A DNA stretch of 64,000 nucleotides from JALYYC01 sp963795805 (GTDB lineage: Bacteria; Chloroflexota; Dormibacteria; CF-121): the NCBI GenBank assembly GCA_963795805.1, contig CAWCIV010000002.1, forward strand, positions 1-64,000. Direction: 5' to 3'. The notes under the pieces were generated by a model that worked only from the letters and a program-made list of their open reading frames with translations, was not told the DNA's origin and ran no database searches. A program made the position numbers and the translations under genes. The stretch's first letter is position 1. Every line of letters starts with the position of its first letter. This document shows, piece by piece, positions 39,601-46,971 of this stretch.

Positions 39601-41894
39601 TGCGAACAGTCCCCACAGATGAAGGCGCCGGTGTCGGTCCCGACGTAAACCGTTTCTGGAGAGGATGGGTCGAGGGCAATGCTGTTGATCGGGCCCGGCG
39701 GAAGCGAGCCGTCAACAAAGAACCAGTTGGTCGGGCTCGGGGGGACAGCCGTTCTTGCGACACGCTGGTACCCGCCCGCGGAGCCAATCGTCACCCAGAC
39801 GACGCCCCCTGCGATGGCAAGGCTCGTGATCCAGGGCCGGCCGGTGTACAGATTTGGCCCGAACGTCGGGAGTCCACTCGTCAGGTCCGTCCATGTCGGC
39901 GTTGACGCCATCGCGTTCTGCGAAATCTGGACACGCCCGCCGTAGCTGCCAACCACCAGGGTATTCGGCGCCTGAAACGCCATCGCCGTGATCCAGTCGC
40001 CGTTCGCGTTGATACTGGTCCCCGTCGTGAGGTCGCCACTAATCGGCGACCAGCCGCCCGGCCCGGCCGGGAGTCCGCCACTGAGGCTGCGATAGACGCC
40101 ATTGGTCGCCGTGAACACGGTTGGTGGCGTGGTGCTCCAGTTGACCGCGAACGGCGCCGTGAAATCGACCAACTCGTTGCAGGCGCGGTCCGTCGAGATG
40201 GAGCAGGGGCTGGCAAGCTGCCAGTTCGAGGCATCGTTGAAGGTCGTGCTTCCCTTGTAAATTCCTCCGTAGGGGGTTTCGGCGTACATCGCGGTCGAGC
40301 CGGGAGTGGGATCAAGGGAGACATTTCCGCCATCAGACCCGATGAGTTCGCGCCACGCCGGTGGCGTGGGCCCGCCGGGCAGAAGGCCGGACGTCCCTTC
40401 GTCCTGGGCGCCGCCGACGATGTGGTTCGCATCGAGGGCGGCACCGGCATAGAAGGTGGTGACGGCCAACGTGGCGTTGAGGTTTGACCAGCTGGTGCCG
40501 GGGCTGGCGGCACTGGTGCTGTAGACGCCGCCGTCGTTGCCGACGAACAAGGTCGTCCCGCTGTACAGGGCCGCGTGGAAGTCGGGGTGGACCGGCCCGC
40601 CGTTGTAGGGCTCGGCGATGTCGGCGAAGGTCGCCCCGCCGTCGGAGGTCGCCATCATGGTGACCCCGCCGAAGACGGCCTGCTGGGTATTGGCAGGATT
40701 GACCGCCACCACATTGTCGTAGTCGCCCTGGTAAATGCCCGGTCCGTTGCTGAAGTAGTCGCTCAGGTGGTTGGCGGCGGTTGGTTTGATGACCGCCCAA
40801 TGAGCGCCGCTATCGGTGGATTTCAAAATGGCGACGAACTGGCCGAGCGAATATTTCGGCGTCGTGCTGCTGCAAGCCGCGAGCGCCGCATACAGGACGC
40901 CGCCAGGACCTCCAGCCATCGCGATCCGCTCGATGGGCGGCAGTCCGGCGAAATCCGACATCCTCGCCTGGATCGACCAGGTGGCCCCGGTGTCGCTCGA
41001 CGCCGCAATGAAGCCGCTTCCCTGGCAGCCCTCGTTGACGCTTACCCACACCCGTCCCGGGGTGGCGACCGGATCGCTGATCACCGCATCGACCGTCCCG
41101 CTGGGTGTCAGCTGGTCGAAGCCGGCGTTCGGTCCCCAGGAGTTGCCGGAGTCGACCGACCAGTAGAGCCCGTTGTTCGTTCCAACGAAAATCCGGCTGC
41201 CGCTGACCGAGACGGGCCCGGTCAACAGGCCAGTCTGGCCGCCGATCGTCCAGGTCTGGCCGGCGTTGGCTGATTTAAGAAAGCCCTGCCCGTACTGGCA
41301 GTCGGCGCATCGGTTGTCCTCGCCGGTTGCGGCGTAGATCGCCTGCGGATTCTGCGGGTCGATCGCCAGGCCGCCAATCGCCAGGCTGACCTGGTCGTCG
41401 GTTGTTGGCGACCAGGTGCTCCCGCCGTCCGTCGTCTTCCAAACGCCGCCGCCTGCCGTTCCGGCGTAGACCGCTCCCCCACCGGCGGCCAGAGCCGTGA
41501 CCCGCCCGGACGTGGCGCCGTAGGTACCGACACTGGCGCCGAAGGTGCCGACACCCTGGATCGGCTTGGGGCCGACACCGACCCAGCCATCCCCGTTGAC
41601 GGCCATCGACCCATTCGACGGGGCCGCGAGGCGGCTCGCCGCCGCCGGCCGGCTCAGTCGGGGACGGCCGGGTTGGACCGCGGCGCTGCCAAAGTGGACC
41701 ACCGGCGCCTTCGCGGGCTTGGCCCGGGAGCTGCTGGTCGGGACGTGCGGCCGGGCTTGACCTCGGGCGGGCGCGGCGGCCACGCCGGAGGGGCCGACCG
41801 ACCACAGGATGAGGGCCCCCACGAGGGCTCCCAACCCACTTCTGACATGCCTCGACGGCCTGCGCTTCAAGCCCCCAACCTCTTCCCCCGTCAA
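36654..41894 (-). CDS. Giant secreted BNR-propeller / six Ig-like / PLL-propeller protein
   Basis: 1746 residues. An N-terminal membrane/signal segment (LGALVGALILWSVGPSGVAAA) is followed by an Ala/Pro-rich linker. Residues about 100-815 contain BNR/Asp-box sialidase-like propeller repeats (GGVWKTTDGGSTWSP, FLKSANAGQTWTI). About 820-1440 are six ASH/choice-of-anchor-D Ig-like domains (SLDFGYGTVG, SLTFSSVNVGVRSAAQRVT). About 1463-1746 is the six-repeat PLL-type propeller. It is the longest member of the family. The start is set at the first codon before the signal segment and may be a little downstream. Glycan binding or wall attachment is likely; catalytic residues of true sialidases are not seen. 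Confidence 0.85.
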   Translation of the reverse strand: MTGEEVGGLKRRPSRHVRSGLGALVGALILWSVGPSGVAAAPARGQARPHVPTSSSRAKPAKAPVVHFGSAAVQPGRPRLSRPAAASRLAAPSNGSMAVNGDGWVGVGPKPIQGVGTFGASVGTYGATSGRVTALAAGGGAVYAGTAGGGVWKTTDGGSTWSPTTDDQVSLAIGGLAIDPQNPQAIYAATGEDNRCADCQYGQGFLKSANAGQTWTIGGQTGLLTGPVSVSGSRIFVGTNNGLYWSVDSGNSWGPNAGFDQLTPSGTVDAVISDPVATPGRVWVSVNEGCQGSGFIAASSDTGATWSIQARMSDFAGLPPIERIAMAGGPGGVLYAALAACSSTTPKYSLGQFVAILKSTDSGAHWAVIKPTAANHLSDYFSNGPGIYQGDYDNVVAVNPANTQQAVFGGVTMMATSDGGATFADIAEPYNGGPVHPDFHAALYSGTTLFVGNDGGVYSTSAASPGTSWSNLNATLAVTTFYAGAALDANHIVGGAQDEGTSGLLPGGPTPPAWRELIGSDGGNVSLDPTPGSTAMYAETPYGGIYKGSTTFNDASNWQLASPCSISTDRACNELVDFTAPFAVNWSTTPPTVFTATNGVYRSLSGGLPAGPGGWSPISGDLTTGTSINANGDWITAMAFQAPNTLVVGSYGGRVQISQNAMASTPTWTDLTSGLPTFGPNLYTGRPWITSLAIAGGVVWVTIGSAGGYQRVARTAVPPSPTNWFFVDGSLPPGPINSIALDPSSPETVYVGTDTGAFICGDCSHAQSGGVIPWALMGSGMPNAQIDALTMQQDGAAIVAFTHGRGAYSLRHRTAFSANPASLDFGYGTVGTSGPSTAVMITATGVTASTAVSATVSGPNASDFSVQTGNFFTPNCQGMVRLLPESTCQLVLNFTPSAETTRTATLRVADAQGGTLDIPLTGIGSHPVVGLSPASLTFSSVNVGVRSAAQRVTVSNTGKGPLTVSRVTTSGDFDQSNTCSAVVPGGGSCWIDVFFWPTARGTRTGTLSIVDDAAGSPHTVSLSGFGTQPVVSLSTASLSFPDTPFPLSVAGPTLPVTITNTGDGLLTITRADSSLADFATTSYSPDACYTGTVPPNQSCTLNVRFMPTALGARTGTLTISDDANPKQQTIALSGKGIPAPFAQRDPDQLNFGIVNIGTSPTKSVTLTNTGTAALTNLSITIFATLTNQPSEYFVQDNTCLGSLAVNQACAITVAFRPTRTGGNYGELHINDDAANSPQIVSLLGQGGDVHVALQPSTLTFGSQVVSGTSPVQTVQLTKSGNGNLVITSIKSSTPDFTVLGGSCLSGDVNQGCSQYIAFTPTKTGILSGSILVNDNATDGTSPQIISVSGTGTPGPIVSLSPSSLAFSFPPQSPGTISTPKSITLTNTGQQALNVSSVGFAQGGGYFTETNTCAAPIAVGSTCTVSVSFAPQSFGDASNYLIITDNAANSPQTVALTGTSNLAMSSGPGVSSWGPGRLDVFALGPDGALWHKYYDSAVGWQGWSTLGAPSSVSLASDPAAVSWSKGRIDVFLRGSDNALWHKYYDVALGGWSGWYPHAGTTLTSAPSAASWGYGRLDIFAKGSANDLQHIFYSSTTGWSTWYSHSPAGMLTSGPGAVSWGYGRIDVFARGAAGDLEHIYYDVSLNGWSGWFSHGGTLQGAPHASSWGRGRLDIFVRASDSNLQHIFYDSSQRGWNPWEPQQAGYPLYADPTAVSWGIGRIDVFSRDQTNVLLHIYFGAGSWSGWYLG

Positions 41895-41906
41895 TATACC
41901 GTCGAA

Positions 41907-44900
41907 TCAGCCGCTATACCAGCTACTCCAGGCTCCATTTGTGTAGTACGCGTGGGCCAGGAAATTGTCGATCCCGCGACTGAATACATCCGTCCGGCCG
42001 GCTCCCCACGACACCGCTCCGGGATCGGCGTTCAGCTGCCCGCCGAGCGACGCCCAGGGGTTCCAGCCCCCCTGCGCGCCGTCATAGAAGAGGTGCTTGA
42101 GCGTGCCGTCGGTCGCGCGCGCGAAGACGTCGAGCCGCCCGGGACCCCAGGACGAGGCATCGGGCGCTCCGGTCAGGCTGAGGGTCCCGCCGCCATGCGA
42201 GTACCAGCTGCTCCAGCCCCCAAGCGACGAGTCGTAGTAGATGTGCTGAACGTCATTCGCGGTGCCGAGCGCAAAGACGTCGATCCGCCCACGGCTCCAG
42301 GAGACCGCCCCGGGACCGGAGCTCAGCTGCGGCCCGGCGTGGGTAAACCACCCGGTCCAGCCGGCCGTGGCGGAATAGAAAATGTGCTGGAGGTCGTTGC
42401 CGGTGCCCTTCGCAAACACGTCCAGGCGACCGTAGCCCCAGGAGGCCGCCGTCGGTGCCGAGGTCAGCATCCCGGCGTGCGTGTACCAGCCGCTCCAGCC
42501 GCCCGAATTGATGTCATAGAACTTGTGCCAGAGCGCATTGTCACTGCCTTTGATGAAGACGTCGATCCGGCCCTTCCCCCACGACACGACACCGGGATTG
42601 GACGTCAGGCGGATTCCCGAGGGTGCGCCGAGCGTGCTCCAGCCTTGCCAGCTGACCGCGGCGTCGTAGTACTTGTGCCAGAGGGCGCCGTCCGGCCCGA
42701 CCGCAAAGATGTCGAGCCGGCCCGGACCCCAGGAGGACACGTCCGGCCCTGAGGTGGGTGTGATCTCGGTTGTTCCGGTGCCGCTCAAGGGCAGTGACTG
42801 CGGGTTGTCAGAGGCATTGTCGGTGAAGGTCAGCGACCCGGTGCGACTGCCGCTGGCGGTCGGCGTGAACGTGACCGTCACCGTGCAGTGCTGTCCGGCA
42901 TCGACCACGGGCTGGCAATCATTGGTCTGCGAGAAGTCCCCGCTCGCCACGACGCTGGTGATCGCGAGCGGCGCGTTGCCCGTGTTGGTCAGCGTCACCG
43001 TCTGCGGCGCGCTCCTCGTTCCCAGGGTTTGCGCCGGGAAGGTGAGACTGGTCGGGTTGAAACTCGCCACGGGGGCGGGGATGGGACGGGCCAGCGACCA
43101 GGCGCCACGGCCATGCGTCCAGGCAATGAGGTTCCCGCCGTCGCTTCTGGTCATGGTGATCGCGTCGACGCGCACGTTCGGGAGCTTCGTGCCGAGCTGA
43201 AGCCAGGTCCCGGTCGCGGTCGGCCCGCCGCAGGTCTGGCAGACGAAGGTGCCGGTGTCGGTTCCGACGTAAATCGTTTGCGGGTTGCTGACATCGACGA
43301 GGATGCTGTCGACCACGCCGGCCGGCAGGTTGCCGGAGAGATCGACCCAGGCGGTCGTGGAGTCTCCAGCGTTCGTCGAGTGGAAGACGCGCCCCCCCGT
43401 AAGCTCGCCCACCGTCGCCCAGACCTCGTGACTGTCGGTGCGGTTGACCGCGAGACCCGTGATCCAGGCGTTCCCGGTCGATTGCGCGCTGGTATACGCC
43501 GGGAGGCTGCTGGTGCCGCTGCCGGTGATGTCGGCCCAGGCCGGGCTTCCCTGGTCGGCGTTGGTGCTTTCCCACACCTTTCCATAGGTGCTTGCAGTCA
43601 GCAGCGTGCCCGAGGTCGTTCCCTCGCCGATCGTCATCGTGTGGATCGGATCGCCGCCGGCGTTCACGGCGGTGCCCGTCGTCAGGTCGGGGCTGATCGA
43701 GGCCCAGCTGCCAGGGGTGGTTGCGCGCGTGGTACCGGCCGGCACGCCACCCGTGGTCGTGCGGTACACCTGGTTCGTCGCGCCATAGAGGCGTAGTGGG
43801 TTGGTCGTGTCCATCACGAAGGGCGCGATGAACGCGGTCGGATCGTTGCACGACGGATCAGCCGGTGTCGTCGACGGACAGGGCGCCACCTCGGTTTCGG
43901 TCCCGGTCGCGGTATCGACCTTGAAAATATCGAGGAAGGTCGCTTCCGCGTACACGATGCTGGAGCCGCTGGTGGGGTCCAAGGCTGTCCACCCACCGTC
44001 CCCGTCGAGCCGCTCGTCCCATGGTTGCGCCCCCGTATCCGACACCGCGTGCGGCAACCCAGGAGTCCCGTTGTCCTGCGACCCGCCGGCGAGGCGATTC
44101 AAATCGAGCGCTGCGCCCTGGTAGAACTGGAGGGTGTTGAGCGACTGGTTGAGGTCGCGCCAGTGCGCGAGATCGCTCGTACTCCACACCCCGCCGTCGT
44201 TGCCGACGTACCAGTGGTCGAGCGTGCCCATCGGCGCGATCGCATGGAAGTCCGGGTGCATCGGTCCGGGCGGCGTGGCGTACGGGCGCGCACGGTCCGT
44301 GAATGTCGCCCCGCCGTCAGAGGTCGACAACAACGTGACCCCCCCGAAGAGCGCATGGTCCGGGTTGGTCGGGTCAACCCCCACCACGTTGTCGTACCAG
44401 CCCTGGTTGGCGACCGCAAAGTAATCCGGCGGCGCCGGGGATAGGAGGTTCCAGGTGCCCACGCCGTCGGCATCGACGGTCTTGGCCACCCCCAGCAGGG
44501 CGCCCGAGCACGCGGCAATCCCCGCATAGCCGACGACCTTCCCCGTGGTCGCATTCTTCGCCAGGCCGATCGCGATCCGGTTGGCAGCCCCCGGCTGGCT
44601 CACATATCGTTCGGTCCACGTGGTGCCGTCCGTCGAGCTGGCAATGCTGCCCTGATCCAGCCCGCACTGATCCGCGACCGCTACCCAGAACACACCGGTC
44701 GGATCCTGGACGATGTCCTGCACGTCGGACGCCGACCCGGTCCCGCCCGCCTTGAGGGTGATGGGGCTGACCGGATCGGCCGTCCACGTGACGCCGCCGT
44801 CGGCAGAGACATACAGACCTCGGGTCGTTGCCGCGAAGATGCGCTGGCCATTTGCCCGGTCGACAACGATCCGGGCGATGCCATAGAAGCCGCCAGGTAG

Positions 44901-45443
44901 GCCGCTCTGCGTGGCCGGGATGGCCCATGTTGCCCCGCCATCGGTGCTCTTCAACACGCCCGCGCTCGGCTGGCAATCCTGGCACTCGTTGGCTTCGCCG
45001 GTGCCGGCATAGATCGTCGTCGGTGTTACCGGGTCGATCGCCAACGCGCCGATCGCCAGCGTGACCTGGGCATCGCCGGTCGGCGTCCAGCTGGTCCCGG
45101 CGTCGCTACTCTTCCAGACGCCGCCGCCCGCCGTGCCCGCGTACACGATGCTGCCGTTGGTGGGGTCGGTGGCCAGCGCCGTGACCCGGCCCGACCAGGC
45201 TCCCGACGCGCCCATCATCGGCTGCGGGCCCAGCGGCTGCCAGGCCCCGCCAAGCGTGGCCAGGGAAGACGCCGCGGGCGCCGATCGCCGGATCCCGGGA
45301 CTGGCGACCGACATTCGAGCCGGACGGGCCGGTGCCTGGCGGAGGATGTGCTTCGCCCGCGCAGGAAGGGGGCGCGTGGCCCCGGCTGAAACGCGGGGCG
45401 ACGCATTGACCGCCACGGCGGTGACGATGAGCGCGGCGCCCAT
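41907..45443 (-). CDS. Secreted BNR-propeller / Ig-like / PLL-propeller protein
   Basis: 1178 residues, 12 bases upstream of the 1746-residue gene and paralogous to it. Signal sequence MGAALIVTAVAVNASP is short with a few basic residues missing, so the true start may lie upstream. Residues about 45-785 are the BNR-type propeller (GGVWKSSDAGTSWTP, VLKSTDGGATWAI). 789-895 is one Ig-like ASH domain. 899-1178 is the six-repeat PLL-type propeller. The two neighbours are probably a tandem duplication that has gained or lost Ig-like units. Confidence 0.84.
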   Translation of the reverse strand: MGAALIVTAVAVNASPRVSAGATRPLPARAKHILRQAPARPARMSVASPGIRRSAPAASSLATLGGAWQPLGPQPMMGASGAWSGRVTALATDPTNGSIVYAGTAGGGVWKSSDAGTSWTPTGDAQVTLAIGALAIDPVTPTTIYAGTGEANECQDCQPSAGVLKSTDGGATWAIPATQSGLPGGFYGIARIVVDRANGQRIFAATTRGLYVSADGGVTWTADPVSPITLKAGGTGSASDVQDIVQDPTGVFWVAVADQCGLDQGSIASSTDGTTWTERYVSQPGAANRIAIGLAKNATTGKVVGYAGIAACSGALLGVAKTVDADGVGTWNLLSPAPPDYFAVANQGWYDNVVGVDPTNPDHALFGGVTLLSTSDGGATFTDRARPYATPPGPMHPDFHAIAPMGTLDHWYVGNDGGVWSTSDLAHWRDLNQSLNTLQFYQGAALDLNRLAGGSQDNGTPGLPHAVSDTGAQPWDERLDGDGGWTALDPTSGSSIVYAEATFLDIFKVDTATGTETEVAPCPSTTPADPSCNDPTAFIAPFVMDTTNPLRLYGATNQVYRTTTGGVPAGTTRATTPGSWASISPDLTTGTAVNAGGDPIHTMTIGEGTTSGTLLTASTYGKVWESTNADQGSPAWADITGSGTSSLPAYTSAQSTGNAWITGLAVNRTDSHEVWATVGELTGGRVFHSTNAGDSTTAWVDLSGNLPAGVVDSILVDVSNPQTIYVGTDTGTFVCQTCGGPTATGTWLQLGTKLPNVRVDAITMTRSDGGNLIAWTHGRGAWSLARPIPAPVASFNPTSLTFPAQTLGTRSAPQTVTLTNTGNAPLAITSVVASGDFSQTNDCQPVVDAGQHCTVTVTFTPTASGSRTGSLTFTDNASDNPQSLPLSGTGTTEITPTSGPDVSSWGPGRLDIFAVGPDGALWHKYYDAAVSWQGWSTLGAPSGIRLTSNPGVVSWGKGRIDVFIKGSDNALWHKFYDINSGGWSGWYTHAGMLTSAPTAASWGYGRLDVFAKGTGNDLQHIFYSATAGWTGWFTHAGPQLSSGPGAVSWSRGRIDVFALGTANDVQHIYYDSSLGGWSSWYSHGGGTLSLTGAPDASSWGPGRLDVFARATDGTLKHLFYDGAQGGWNPWASLGGQLNADPGAVSWGAGRTDVFSRGIDNFLAHAYYTNGAWSSWYSG

Positions 45444-45532
45444 CCAGAGCGTCAGCCGGCGACGAAAGCCCTCCCCGAAGATCGCATCGTAATTGTAAGG
45501 TCTACTGAGTGCCGGGGGCTAAGGTCGAGGCC

Positions 45533-46834
45533 CTAGAAGACTTCCGAGTACCAGCCGCTCCAGCCGCCGGTCCTCACGTCGTAATAGCGGTGAACCAACG
45601 TGTTGCCGGTCGCTCCGGCGAAGATGTCAATCCGGCCCGGTCCCCAGGCGATCGCGCCCGGGTCGGAGGCGAGGACGCCAGCCAGGGAGCTCCAGCCGCT
45701 CCAGGTTCCGGAGGCGAAGTAGGCGTGCCAGAGGGCGTTGTCGGTTCCGCGGGCGAAGACGTCCAGCCGGCCCGGACCCCAGGTCGTGACCGTCGGGCCC
45801 GAGGCAAGCGTCCCACCGAGGGAGTTCCAGCCGCTCCATCCGCCCTGCGTGTAGTCATAGGTGATATGCATGATCGAGTTGTCGGCGGCGCGGCCGAAGA
45901 CATCGAGGCGCCCATATCCCCAGGCGACCGCCGCCGGATCGGACGCGAGCGAGCCCCCCAGCGAGCTCCAGCCGCTCCAGCCGCTCGAGTAGTACATGTG
46001 CTGGAGGGTGTTGTCGGTTCCTCGGACAAAGACGTCAAGCCGGCCCGGTCCCCAGGACGCGACGTCCGGGCCCGACGCGATCGTGCCACCGTGCGAGATC
46101 CAGTTGCTCCATCCGCCGTTGGCCGCGTCGTAGTAGATGTGCCAGAGCGCGTTGTCCGTCCCCTGCGCGAAGATGTCGAGCCGGCCGGGTCCCCAGGAGA
46201 TGGCGGCCGGGTCGGCGGCGAGTTGCCCACCCAGGGAGCTCCACCCGCTCCATCCAAAGGATGAGGCGTAGAACTTGTGCCAGAGCGCATTGTCAGAACC
46301 CCGCACAAAGATGTCCAGGCGTCCGGGTCCCCACGATGCGATTCCGGGTCCCGAGCTCAGCGTGGCGGTCGGCGCGGGCGTCACCAGGGTCGGCGCGTTC
46401 AGAAACTCTTCGGCGATGTACCCGTAGCCATTGGCCGCAACCACCCAGGCGGTCGCAACATAGTTGTACGAGCCGAGGATGTTGGCGCGGTGCGGCGCAC
46501 TGTTCATGAACATGGTGTTCGCCTGCGGGTCATTGATGCCGCCTGACATATAGGCGACGTTTTCGCCCGCGCTCGTCGAGTTGATGCCGCACGCCAGGTC
46601 CAGCGTCGGCCCGTTCGTGTGCGAGAGGTAGCCCTGGTTGGCGATGCGCTGGGCATTCTGCTGGGCGATCGTCAGCAGGCAATCACTCCACGAGAGCGGG
46701 GCGAGACTCGAGGCGGCGCGATCCTGGTTGATCAAGGTTTGCTGCGTCGAGTCGGCGGCAGCGGTTGCCGGCACCAGCCCGATGGCGAGTCCCAGGACGA
46801 GGCCAGCGGCCCAGCGTGACGAGGTGGTTCCCAT
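45533..46834 (-). CDS. Secreted CAP (SCP/PR-1) domain protein with PLL-propeller
   Basis: 433 residues from ATG 46834 (GTG 46852 also possible). Signal peptide WAAGLVLGLAIGLVPATAAA. Residues about 25-145 are a CAP domain of the YkwD type: INQDRAASSLAPLSWSDCL, NAQRIANQGYLSHTNG, SAGENVAYM and NSAPHRANILGSYNY. The catalytic-like His/Glu pairs of CAP proteins are present. The rest is the six-repeat PLL-type propeller. CAP proteins bind lipid or cleave peptides in some cases. No clear Shine-Dalgarno precedes either start; a long inverted repeat lies just upstream. Confidence 0.85.
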   Translation of the reverse strand: MGTTSSRWAAGLVLGLAIGLVPATAAADSTQQTLINQDRAASSLAPLSWSDCLLTIAQQNAQRIANQGYLSHTNGPTLDLACGINSTSAGENVAYMSGGINDPQANTMFMNSAPHRANILGSYNYVATAWVVAANGYGYIAEEFLNAPTLVTPAPTATLSSGPGIASWGPGRLDIFVRGSDNALWHKFYASSFGWSGWSSLGGQLAADPAAISWGPGRLDIFAQGTDNALWHIYYDAANGGWSNWISHGGTIASGPDVASWGPGRLDVFVRGTDNTLQHMYYSSGWSGWSSLGGSLASDPAAVAWGYGRLDVFGRAADNSIMHITYDYTQGGWSGWNSLGGTLASGPTVTTWGPGRLDVFARGTDNALWHAYFASGTWSGWSSLAGVLASDPGAIAWGPGRIDIFAGATGNTLVHRYYDVRTGGWSGWYSEVF

Positions 46835-46839
46835 TGCGG

Positions 46840-46903
46840 ATGTAACGCGCACCGTGGGACGCGCCGACGAATTTCACGGAGCCTTCACGGGCTCGCGTTA
46901 CAT
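46840..46903 (-). promoter_or_regulatory. Inverted repeat in the leader of the CAP-PLL gene
   Basis: ATGTAACGCG (46903-46894) pairs with CGCGTTACAT (46849-46840), 10 of 10 bases. Inside are AGCC/GGCT and CCGTG/CACGG hairpins, the latter presenting AAATTCGTCG. The same AAATTCGTCG lies within a 9-bp inverted repeat in the leader of the M23-PLL gene (54636-54681). Confidence 0.45.
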
Positions 46904-46931
46904 GGAGGCGAGACTGTTATCGAATCGGGAG

Positions 46932-46959
46932 AAGGAGTGGCGCGCTGGCGCCACTCCTT
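46932..46959 (-). terminator. Candidate terminator after the frameshifted WDGTAW-PLL gene
   Basis: A perfect 12-bp stem AAGGAGTGGCGC / GCGCCACTCCTT with a 4-base loop lies 12 bases after the stop at 46972. The T-tract is weak in both directions. Confidence 0.55.
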
Positions 46960-46971
46960 TCTCAGAATCGA

